NCBI RefSeq assembly: GCF_004786095.1
Contig: NZ_RHPJ01000005.1
Location: 1 to 64,000, forward strand
Length of the DNA: 64,000 bases
Direction of reading: 5' to 3'
DNA from: Serinibacter arcticus
GTDB lineage: Bacteria; Actinomycetota; Actinomycetes; Actinomycetales; Beutenbergiaceae
Shown here: positions 57,737 to 64,000 of the stretch, piece by piece
How positions within the stretch are numbered: the stretch's first letter is position 1
How the letters are laid out: the number at the start of each line of letters is the position of its first letter
Program-made: the position numbers and the translations under genes
The notes under the pieces: model-generated
Databases searched by the model: none
Seen by the model: only the letters and a program-made list of their open reading frames with translations
What the model was told of the DNA's origin: nothing

Positions 57737-58029
57737 AGCGCCGTCCCCAGGTCGCTGTCGAACGTGGCGACGGCGGCGGCCACCTCGTCGTCGGCGCTCT
57801 CGTAGGCCGTGGCGGTCTCGGCCAGCATGTCGCCGAGGTCGCCGACGACCGTCCTCGCCTCGTAGAGGTAGTCCGACCACTCGGCGATCCAGGCGTTCGC
57901 CGCACCGCCGACGGAGTCGCCCCCGTGGTCCGGCATGGTCGGGATCACCAGGTCGGGCGCGGCCTCGCGCGCGGCTCTGGCGCGTTCGGCGGCCTGCCGC
58001 AGGTGGTCCCAGATGACGTCGATCCCCAT
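57733..58029 (-). CDS. EspC/WXG100-like small helical protein
   Basis: A 98-residue protein, mostly helical. The second half follows the EspC (ESX secretion-associated) pattern: A-W-I-A-E-W-S-D-Y-L-Y-E-A, then L-G-D-M-L-A-E-T-A-T-A-Y-E-S-A-D-D-E-V-A. It has no signal peptide or membrane helix. It heads the operon and overlaps the protease gene as GTGA, so it is probably the helical partner needed for folding or export of the protease. A GGGGAG site precedes the ATG, and TAGATT at 58054-58059 on the minus strand is a fair -10. Confidence 0.75.
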   Translation of the reverse strand: MGIDVIWDHLRQAAERARAAREAAPDLVIPTMPDHGGDSVGGAANAWIAEWSDYLYEARTVVGDLGDMLAETATAYESADDEVAAAVATFDSDLGTAL

Positions 58030-58166
58030 GATCGCTCCCCTCGTCCGGAACGCAATCTAGGGGCGCGGGCGGGCGCGTGGGGGGCTCGCGGGCGGGGAGA
58101 GGTGCCCATCCGCGGGGGACCGACGTGGAGCCGCGTGACGCGTGCGGGTGACGACGGAGCAGGCGC

Positions 58167-59552
58167 TCAGCGCCCGCCGCGGACCTGACCCAGGACCCGG
58201 GTGACGGCCTCGACCGCGCGCGCGACGTCGTCGTCGTCCGTCCGGGCGTTGGAGACCGAGACCCGCAGCACGGTGCGGCCGTGCCAGGTCGACGGCGTCA
58301 TCCAGGTCGTCCCCTCGGCCATCAGGGCCGCGGCGACGGCGCGCGTCTCGGCGTCGTCGGCGAAGGCGACGCACACCTGCGTGTAGACGACGTCGTTGAC
58401 GATGCTGACGTCCGGCAGCGCGTCGAGCTCGCGAGCGAATCGCGCCGCGTGGTCGGCGAAGCCGGCCACCATGCCGGACAGGCCCGTGCGACCGAGCTCG
58501 CGCAGCGCGGCCCAGACCGTGAAGCCGCGGGCGCGGCGCGAGAACTCGGGCACGGTGGCCAGCGGATCTGGCCGGTCGTCCTGGATCAGGTAGGCGGCCC
58601 GCTCCCCCATGGCGGCGTGCAGCGCGTCGGCGTCGGCGACGAGCGCGAGACCCGAGTCGTACGGGACGTTGAGCGTCTTGTGCGCGTCCGTGCCCCAGGA
58701 GTCCGCGTGCTCGAGACCCGCGGTCAGGTGCCGGTGGCGGGGTGAGGTGGCCGCCCAGAGGCCGAACGCGCCGTCGACGTGCACCCACGCGCCGAAGCGG
58801 TGCGCGAGCGCGACGGCCGCGCCGGGGTCGAAGGCGCCCGAGTGCACGTTGCCCGCCTGGAGCACGACGATGCGCGGACGGCCGGGGTGAGCGAGCTCGT
58901 CGGCCTCGAGCGCGCGCTCGAGCGCGGCGAGGTCGAGGCGGCCCTGGTCGTCGGCGTCGACGACGGTGCTGCGCGCCTGGCCGAGGCCGAGGTAGCGCAG
59001 CGCGAGGTCGACGGTGACGTGGCGCTCGGCCCCGACGAACACGCCGAGGGCCGGGGCGCCGAGGAGACCGTCGCGCTCGACGTCCCACCCCGCGCGCGCC
59101 AGGACGGCGTGCCGCGCGGCCGCGAGGCACGTGAAGTTGGCCATCTGGCCGCCGGTGACGAACCCGACAGACGCGCTGCCGGGCAGCCCGAGAGCGTCCA
59201 GGATCCACTCGGCCGCTACGCGCTCGACCGCGGCGCCCGCCGGCGACCCCGCCAGCAGGCTCGCGTTCTGGTCCCACGCGGAGGTCAGCCAGTCGGCCGC
59301 GAGCGCCGAGTCGAGCACGCCGCCCCTGACCCAGCCGAAGTAGCGGCCCGACGGCGTCGCCACCAGCCCCGGGGTCGCGGCGGCGACGAGCTCGCGCACG
59401 ACGTCGGACGCGCGGGCACCCTGCTCGGGGAAGGGCTGCCGGAGTACGGCGGCGACCTGGTCGACGTCGTGCTCGGCGTTGACGTGGCGGGTGTCGAGGG
59501 ACTGCAGCCACGCGTGGGCGGCGGCGGCTGCCGTGTGGAGCGCCTCTCCCAT
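58167..59552 (-). CDS. PLP-dependent decarboxylase (group II, aromatic/glutamate type)
   Basis: A 461-residue fold-type I decarboxylase of the DDC/GAD group. It shows G-R-Y-F-G-W-V, A-S-V-G-F-V-T-G-G-Q-M-A-N-F, N-V-H-S-G-A-F-D-P, W-V-H-V-D-G-A-F-G-L-W (PLP-ring Asp) and the Schiff-base Lys in T-D-A-H-K-T-L-N-V-P. The D-A-H-K-T form is shared by aromatic-amino-acid and related decarboxylases; the substrate is not deducible. ATG at 59552 lies just before the conserved start; AGAGGA is upstream. Confidence 0.9.
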   Translation of the reverse strand: MGEALHTAAAAAHAWLQSLDTRHVNAEHDVDQVAAVLRQPFPEQGARASDVVRELVAAATPGLVATPSGRYFGWVRGGVLDSALAADWLTSAWDQNASLLAGSPAGAAVERVAAEWILDALGLPGSASVGFVTGGQMANFTCLAAARHAVLARAGWDVERDGLLGAPALGVFVGAERHVTVDLALRYLGLGQARSTVVDADDQGRLDLAALERALEADELAHPGRPRIVVLQAGNVHSGAFDPGAAVALAHRFGAWVHVDGAFGLWAATSPRHRHLTAGLEHADSWGTDAHKTLNVPYDSGLALVADADALHAAMGERAAYLIQDDRPDPLATVPEFSRRARGFTVWAALRELGRTGLSGMVAGFADHAARFARELDALPDVSIVNDVVYTQVCVAFADDAETRAVAAALMAEGTTWMTPSTWHGRTVLRVSVSNARTDDDDVARAVEAVTRVLGQVRGGR

Positions 59553-59659
59553 GCGGTGGGGTCCTCTCGACGGGTGTGGGGCGGTCGGCCTGAACGCCCG
59601 GACGAGCCTACGTCCGCGCCGTGGCGCCGTCGGGCCGGGGCGGCGTGACGGTGGCGACA

Positions 59660-59665
59660 TAGGGT
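59660..59665 (+). promoter_or_regulatory. -10 element, leaderless start of the first HAD gene
   Basis: TAGGGT ends six bases before the GTG at 59672. Confidence 0.5.
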
Positions 59666-59671
59666 CGATCC

Positions 59672-60475
59672 GTGATCACCCGCGCGATCTTCCTCGACGT
59701 CGACGGCACCCTCGCGATCCACGGCGAGGTCCCGCAGGGCAACCTCGAGGCGGTGCGCGCGGCGCGGGCCGCCGGGCACCGCGTGCTGCTCGCGACCGGC
59801 CGCCCCCGCTCGATGATCGCCGGTCTGCTCGACCTCGGGTTCGACGGCGCGGTGGCGAGCGCCGGCGGGTACGTCGAGATCGCGGGCGAGGTCCTGCGCG
59901 ACGGCGTTCTCGAGCCCGACCTCGCGGCCCGCGCCGTGCGGGTGCTGCTCGCGCACGGCGTCCCGTTCCTGCTCGAGGGGTCGACGGCGCTGGCCGGGCC
60001 CGCGGCCGACGTCGAGCACCTGGAGCGCGCGCTGCAGGTGGTGGCGCCGACGGGTCGGCCGCCCGTGACGCCGCTGACCGAGGAGCGCGACCTCGCGGCC
60101 TTCCCGACCTCGAAGATCGCCTACTTCGGCTCGTCCGTGCCGGACGCACGGATCGTGGCGGAGATCGGGCCCGGCATCGAGTCGATCCCGAGCTCGATCC
60201 CGGAGATCGGGCCGGGCGCCGGCGAGCTGTTCCGCGCCGGGCTGTCCAAGGCGGACGGACTGGCGATCGCCGCGGCGGCGCTCGGTGTGGGGCAGGCGGA
60301 CGTGATCGCCGTCGGCGACGGGCCGAACGACGTCGAGATGCTGGCGTGGGCGGGCCTGGGTGTGGCGGTGACGGGCTCGCGGCCCGAGGTGCTGGCGGTG
60401 GCCGACGCGCAGGTGGCGGGGCCGGAGGCCTCGGGACTGGCGGAGCTGTTCGCACGCCTGGGGCTCGTGGGCTGA
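59672..60475 (+). CDS. HAD-superfamily hydrolase, Cof-type (1)
   Basis: A 267-residue Cof/IIB haloacid-dehalogenase phosphatase: motif I F-L-D-V-D-G-T-L, motif II A-T-G-R-P, motif III Lys (L-S-K-A-D-G) and motif IV A-V-G-D-G-P-N-D-V-E-M. Likely dephosphorylates sugar phosphates or similar metabolites. The next gene, 23 bp on, encodes a relative, probably an old tandem duplication. Start GTG fits the -10 spacing. Confidence 0.92.
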   Translation: MITRAIFLDVDGTLAIHGEVPQGNLEAVRAARAAGHRVLLATGRPRSMIAGLLDLGFDGAVASAGGYVEIAGEVLRDGVLEPDLAARAVRVLLAHGVPFLLEGSTALAGPAADVEHLERALQVVAPTGRPPVTPLTEERDLAAFPTSKIAYFGSSVPDARIVAEIGPGIESIPSSIPEIGPGAGELFRAGLSKADGLAIAAAALGVGQADVIAVGDGPNDVEMLAWAGLGVAVTGSRPEVLAVADAQVAGPEASGLAELFARLGLVG

Positions 60476-60498
60476 CGCGCGGCTGGGAGGATGGGCGG

Positions 60499-61365
60499 GT
60501 GAGCGCCCCCGACATCCGCCTGATCGCCATCGACCTGGACGGGACCCTGCTGGACTCCCGCAAGCGTCTCGGCGCCGACTTCCCGCCCCTGCTCGCCGAG
60601 CTGACGGCGCGCTGCATCGCCGTCGTCCCCGCGAGCGGCCGGCAGCACGAGAGCATCCGGCTGGCGATCGCCGGCGAGGACCCCGTCGGACCCGACGACA
60701 CCCCCGTGGGCGCCGGCCGCCAGGCCGTCGACGCGCTGGCGATCATCGCCGAGAACGGCGCCCTGGCGGCCCGCGGCGGGGAGGTCGTCTCGCTCGACGG
60801 CGTCCCGCGCGACGCCGTCGCCGTCGTGCTCGACGCCGTGGAGCGCTACACCGCCGGGGGCGGGACGGCCGCCGTCGTGCTCGCGGGGCGCCGGAGCGCG
60901 TGGGTGAGCACGGCCGCCGTCGCGTCGCTGCCGGACTTCGTGCGGACGGCGCAGCCGTACTACCCGCTGCTCGAGGTCGTCGAGGACCTGCACGCGGTCG
61001 ACGACGACGTGCTGAAGATCGCCGTCTGGGACCCGAACGGCTCCGAGACCGGCGTCGCGGCCGCGATCGGTGAGGTCCCCGGCTCGCGCGTGCTCGTCTC
61101 GGCCGGCGTGTGGGTGGACATCATGAGCCCGACGGCGGACAAGGGCGCCGCGCTCGCCGCGCTCCAGGACGAGATGGGCGTGACGCCGGCCCAGACGATG
61201 GCGTTCGGCGACTACCCCAACGACCTCGGCATGCTCGCGCGCGCCGAGTGGTCCTACGCGATGGCGGGGGCGCACCCGGAGGTCGCGGCGGCGGCGCGGT
61301 ACACGGCGCCGTCCAACGACGACTCGGGTGTCGTGCGGACGATCCGCGAGGTGCTGGGGCTGTAG
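60499..61365 (+). CDS. HAD-superfamily hydrolase, Cof-type (2)
   Basis: A 288-residue Cof-type phosphatase with A-I-D-L-D-G-T-L-L-D-S, P-A-S-G-R-Q, S-P-T-A-D-K-G-A-A-L and F-G-D-Y-P-N-D-L-G-M-L. Motif IV has Tyr-Pro-Asn between the Asp residues, as in YbjI/YidA relatives. It follows the first HAD gene by 23 bp with GGGAGG in the gap, so the two are probably one transcript. Substrate unknown. Confidence 0.92.
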   Translation: MSAPDIRLIAIDLDGTLLDSRKRLGADFPPLLAELTARCIAVVPASGRQHESIRLAIAGEDPVGPDDTPVGAGRQAVDALAIIAENGALAARGGEVVSLDGVPRDAVAVVLDAVERYTAGGGTAAVVLAGRRSAWVSTAAVASLPDFVRTAQPYYPLLEVVEDLHAVDDDVLKIAVWDPNGSETGVAAAIGEVPGSRVLVSAGVWVDIMSPTADKGAALAALQDEMGVTPAQTMAFGDYPNDLGMLARAEWSYAMAGAHPEVAAAARYTAPSNDDSGVVRTIREVLGL

Positions 61366-61421
61366 GGACGAGCGGCCACCTCGAGCGCCGAGCCGGCCCG
61401 GCGCCGGACGGCGTCCGTCGC

Positions 61422-61427
61422 TAGGCT
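61422..61427 (+). promoter_or_regulatory. -10 element, leaderless start of the 106-aa gene
   Basis: TAGGCT ends six bases before the ATG at 61434. This supports the small gene as real. Confidence 0.5.
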
Positions 61428-61433
61428 CGCGTC

Positions 61434-61754
61434 ATGTTCGTCCAGCACCTCGACGGCTCCTCCGACCCCTGTGAGCTCTCCGGTCTGCCCGCGCTGATCG
61501 ACGAGCTGGACGACGCGAACGCGGAGGAGTCCGACGTCGGCGTCTGCGAGGACTTCGGCTGGTTCGTCTCCGCCTACGCCTCCGGCACGGTCGTCCTCGT
61601 GCACGCGGAGCGACCTCACGACCCTGAGCTCGTCCTGCACGGCGTCCCTCGGAACGAGATGTTGGAGATCGTCACGGAGCTCGCGACCGGGCGTCTCGAC
61701 GACCTCCGCGCACGGCCGTGGAGGCTCGAAGGAGGCGCCTCCGGTGAAGGGTGA
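61434..61754 (+). CDS. Unknown 106-aa protein, immunity-protein-like
   Basis: A small acidic cytosolic protein. The order W-F-V-S-A-Y-A-S-G-T-V-V-L-V-H, then H-G-V-P-R-N-E-M-L-E-I-V-T-E-L-A-T-G-R and P-W-R near the end is like the Imm1-type immunity proteins of actinobacteria, but I cannot confirm the family by eye. It overlaps the next unknown gene by 11 bp, which suggests joint function. No toxin gene is beside it. It has its own leaderless-type -10. Confidence 0.6.
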   Translation: MFVQHLDGSSDPCELSGLPALIDELDDANAEESDVGVCEDFGWFVSAYASGTVVLVHAERPHDPELVLHGVPRNEMLEIVTELATGRLDDLRARPWRLEGGASGEG

Positions 61755-62088
61755 CCGCCACCGACGCGTGCTGAGGCTCGCCTCGACCCCGCGACGCGGT
61801 CGAGGGGAGGACGCCTCCGCCTGGCCGTACGACGTGGACCTGCTCGTGGACGGTGACGGCCGGTGGACGGTCGGACTCAGCGAGGGCGTGGGACACGGGT
61901 CCGCCGGCTGCATCGTCGGCGTCGACGAGGCGCTGGAGACACGTTGGCTCGCCCACATCGTGAAGGCCCAGGGCGAGTGGCTGGTTCCCTTCCTGCGACG
62001 TCTCCGCGACGGTGGTCGTGTGACGGAGGAGGAGCTCGTCGAGGAGTACCGGAGCCGTCACGGCCGGAGCCCGCACGTCCGCGACTGA
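61744..62088 (+). CDS. Unknown 114-aa protein
   Basis: A mixed-charge protein with no signal peptide or membrane helix. I recognise no family. The N-terminal ~22 residues are basic and the start (GTG at 61744) lies inside the previous gene, so a start further in is possible. The C-terminal half is helical (R-V-T-E-E-E-L-V-E-E-Y). It may work with the 106-aa protein because their ends overlap. Confidence 0.55.
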   Translation: MKGDRHRRVLRLASTPRRGRGEDASAWPYDVDLLVDGDGRWTVGLSEGVGHGSAGCIVGVDEALETRWLAHIVKAQGEWLVPFLRRLRDGGRVTEEELVEEYRSRHGRSPHVRD

Positions 62089-62100
62089 GCAGCAGCGCCG

Positions 62101-62526
62101 TCAGCGGGCTCGGCGCGGGCCCGCGAGGACGGCGTCGGTCGTCGCCATCAGGGCGACCCCGGCCGCCCCGACCACGAGGTCGCTCACCACGAAGGTCGAC
62201 CCCAGCACGAGGCGGGCCGGGCCGAACGCGTCGCTGATCGCTGCCGGGACGCCGGTGAGCTGGAACAGCTCCAGGCCGAGGACGACGGCGAGCGCCACCA
62301 GGGCGAGTCGCCCCACCGATGCGGCCGGTCCGACGATCGCGGCGACGACGTAGACGAGCGCCGCGTAGAGCAGCCCTCCCGCGACGTCGCCCGCCGCGCC
62401 CGGAAGGACGAACCGGCCGAGGAGGCCGAGGCCGACGATCAGGACGGCGATCAGGACGAGGCCGACGCGCGAGCGGCGTCCGGGGACGACCGGGGCGCGG
62501 ACGCTGCGGATCGGCGGATCGGTCAT
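62101..62526 (-). CDS. DUF2809-like membrane protein
   Basis: A 141-residue protein with four predicted helices. L-L-G-R-F-V-L-P-G near the first helix and L-G-L-E-L-F-Q-L-T-G-V-P match the DUF2809 pattern. Function is unknown. ATG at 62526 follows a polar ~20-residue start. It converges with the 114-aa gene with a 12-bp gap. Confidence 0.78.
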   Translation of the reverse strand: MTDPPIRSVRAPVVPGRRSRVGLVLIAVLIVGLGLLGRFVLPGAAGDVAGGLLYAALVYVVAAIVGPAASVGRLALVALAVVLGLELFQLTGVPAAISDAFGPARLVLGSTFVVSDLVVGAAGVALMATTDAVLAGPRRAR

Positions 62527-62583
62527 GGGACATAGCCCACCACATCGTCGAGGGTGCCGGCTCGCTGAGGGAGGACGACAGAC

Positions 62584-62760
62584 ATGAAAGGTCGGCTCTC
62601 TGCGGCCGAACACGTCGAGCAGACGGCTGACCTGCCTGAACGCTCGGTGGCCGCGGTCGTACGGCCACCTCCTCCTCCCTGGGCGAGCGCTCGCTCGAGA
62701 TCTGGCGCTTGCCGACCGCGGCGGTCACCCCTGCCGCGGCCCATTCCACTATTGAGGTAG
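62584..62760 (+). CDS. Possible 58-codon small ORF
   Basis: ATG at 62584 is nine bases after GGGAGG and the frame runs to TAG at 62758. The product would be Arg/Pro-rich with R-P-P-P-P-P-W and no known motif. The ribosome site is good but the composition resembles chance open frame. The rest of this 267-bp gap shows only a 10-bp palindrome (GTAGCGCTAC, 62757-62766). Confidence 0.2.
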   Translation: MKGRLSAAEHVEQTADLPERSVAAVVRPPPPPWASARSRSGACRPRRSPLPRPIPLLR

Positions 62761-62793
62761 CGCTACGCGCGGGATCGGGCGAGGATCGAGCGC

Positions 62794-63825
62794 ATGAGCG
62801 CCACCGATGCCGCGACCACCGACCCCGCCGACCTCCCGGCTCTCCCCGCCGACCTGCGCGACGCCGTCCGCGACGCCGAGGCCGAGCCGAGCGCCGGCGT
62901 CGTCCGCATCGACGAGGGCGGCCGCACGCTCCTGACCCACGCGTGGGGCCTGGCCGACCGCCGCCACGGGATCGCGATGACGCCGGGACACCGCGTCGCC
63001 GTCGCGAGCGGCGCGAAGGGTTTCACCGCCCTCGCCGTGATGAGCCTCGTGGCCGACGGCACCCTCACCCTCGCGACCACGGCGCGCTCGATCCTGCGAG
63101 ACGACCTGCCCCTCGTCCCCGACGACGTCTCGATCGAGCACCTCCTCGCGCACCGCTCGGGCATCGGCGACCACCTCGACGACGATGCGGACACCGCCGA
63201 GTACCTGCTGCCCGGCGCGATGAGCGGCTACGTCGACCCCGAGGACTACCTCGCCGTGCTCGGCGGGCACGAGCAGACCTTCGCGCCGGGCACGGACTTC
63301 GCGTACTGCAACGGCGGGTACGTCGTGCTCGCGATCCTGGCGCAGCGCGCCTGCGGCACACCGTTCCACGACCTCGTGCGCGAGCGGGTCCTCGCACCGG
63401 CCGGACTGGTCAGCACTGCCTATCTGCGCAGCGACGCGCTGCCGGGGGACGCCGCCGTCGGCTACGTCCAGGTCGACGGCGCGTGGCGCACCAACGTCCA
63501 CCACCTCCCGGTCGTCGGGGGCGGCGACGGTGGCATCTGGACGACGGCGGCCGACCTCGTGACCTTCTGGGACGCGCTGCTGGCGGGCCGCATCGTGCCG
63601 CGCGCGCTGGTCGACGAGATGCTGCGCGAGCGCACGCCCGAGACCGAGGACGAGCTGGCCTACGGGCTCGGGTTCTGGCTGCCGGAGCCGGGAGTGGTGC
63701 AGCTCGTCGGGCAGGACGCCGGCGCCTCGTTCTCCTCGCGCCACACGATCGCGACGGCGCGCACCGCCTCCGTCCTGGCCACGACGGCGGACGCCGCCTG
63801 GGACGTCGAGAGCGCCATCCGCTGA
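62794..63825 (+). CDS. Serine hydrolase of the beta-lactamase/PBP-C family
   Basis: A 343-residue SxxK hydrolase: Ser72 and Lys75 in A-S-G-A-K-G-F, Y-C-N-G-G-Y for the Tyr-x-Asn motif, and a late G-x-D-A-G region in place of the KTG motif. There is no signal peptide, so it is probably cytosolic, as for EstB-like esterases or D-aminopeptidases rather than beta-lactamases. H-R-S-G-I-G-D-H is typical of the family. ATG is 27 bp downstream of a short palindrome. Confidence 0.87.
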   Translation: MSATDAATTDPADLPALPADLRDAVRDAEAEPSAGVVRIDEGGRTLLTHAWGLADRRHGIAMTPGHRVAVASGAKGFTALAVMSLVADGTLTLATTARSILRDDLPLVPDDVSIEHLLAHRSGIGDHLDDDADTAEYLLPGAMSGYVDPEDYLAVLGGHEQTFAPGTDFAYCNGGYVVLAILAQRACGTPFHDLVRERVLAPAGLVSTAYLRSDALPGDAAVGYVQVDGAWRTNVHHLPVVGGGDGGIWTTAADLVTFWDALLAGRIVPRALVDEMLRERTPETEDELAYGLGFWLPEPGVVQLVGQDAGASFSSRHTIATARTASVLATTADAAWDVESAIR

Positions 63826-63929
63826 CGCGGCCGCCCGGGCGCGCCTGCCGCTCACAGCGGCGAGCGCCGACCGCCCCGCCGCGGCGTAGGGTCGAGCGGA
63901 GTCGGGGAGCGCGAGCGAGGGAGCGGGCC

Positions 63930-64000
63930 ATGGTCAAGGAGCTGCACGACCACCGGGATCACGACGGCGACCGCCGGGTCCCGCAGACCGACGAGAGCGC
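63930..64000 (+). CDS. Possible 5' end of a further gene
   Basis: ATG at 63930 follows AGGGAG and an open frame reaches the window edge (about 23 codons, His/Asp/Arg-rich). Too short to name. Confidence 0.35.
   Translation, partial: MVKELHDHRDHDGDRRVPQTDES

Noticed and set aside
62757-62766. GTAGCGCTAC palindrome as an operator for the serine hydrolase
   Set aside because: Ten bases of GC-rich symmetry are expected by chance often in this genome, and no regulator or second site is near.

Overview
The window is very GC-rich, uses GTG starts heavily, packs genes tightly with 4-bp ATGA/GTGA stop-start overlaps, and encodes an LPXTG surface protein, EspC/WXG100-type small helical proteins, CsoR-type copper control and an AceE-independent 2-oxoacid dehydrogenase. 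This fits a chromosomal segment of an actinobacterium, most likely Micrococcales (a Cellulomonas/Georgenia-like relative). The order is an inference from gene content and style, not from a marker gene. I saw no rRNA, tRNA, CRISPR array or intact insertion sequence.

Layout. 1-5.0 kb is accessory: the 3' end of a sortase-anchored repeat protein, a divergent TetR/MFS pair, a MerR/SDR pair, and a serine-recombinase pseudogene between ~78-bp direct repeats. 5.1-13.5 kb holds apt coupled to a CopD-CtaG membrane fusion, then a six-gene MoxR/DUF58/VWA operon ended by a strong hairpin. 13.5-18.5 kb carries E2, E1-beta and E1-alpha of a branched-chain-type 2-oxoacid dehydrogenase plus a HisC-like aminotransferase. 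18.6-23.4 kb has a small membrane protein, a WXG-type partner with a lipase-like alpha/beta hydrolase, purB, and a THUMP/UPF0020-like methyltransferase. 23.4-28.7 kb is a copper locus (csoR-copZ-copA) flanked on both sides by DUF2330 paralogues. 28.8-31.5 kb is a self-regulated ABC-2 efflux operon.

31.6-38.2 kb encodes a CPBP protease, a 1019-aa kinase-like/flippase-like membrane protein, a PP2C phosphatase and a polysaccharide pyruvyl transferase. 38.3-42.5 kb holds three glycosyltransferases, including a HEAT-like/GT4 fusion. 42.5-49.7 kb has an aldo-keto reductase, a MarR-controlled ABC exporter, SnoaL-like and PadR proteins, a thioesterase, an alpha/beta hydrolase and a YggS homologue. 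49.8-52.4 kb is a Mn/Zn ABC importer with a DtxR-like box over its -10. 52.4-55.0 kb has an LLM flavoenzyme and a GT2 synthase. 55.1-58.0 kb is the most striking locus: a four-gene overlapping operon of an EspC-like protein, a WXG-domain calpain-type cysteine protease with an intact Cys/His/Asn triad, and two related small proteins, one of them a lipoprotein. 58.2-64 kb has a PLP decarboxylase, two HAD phosphatases, two unknown small proteins, a DUF2809-like protein and a SxxK serine hydrolase.

The best candidate for an undescribed system is the 55.1-58.0 kb calpain operon, read as a type VII-style effector/adaptor unit with a duplicated putative inhibitor or immunity protein. A second locus at 19.0-20.7 kb has the same layout (small helical partner overlapping an enzyme with a helical N-terminus). 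No ESX secretion machinery lies in the window, so secretion is inferred only. Regulatory DNA is unusually readable: there are clear operator palindromes next to six regulator genes, and at least eight genes have a TANNNT -10 only 6-7 nt before the start codon, implying leaderless mRNAs.
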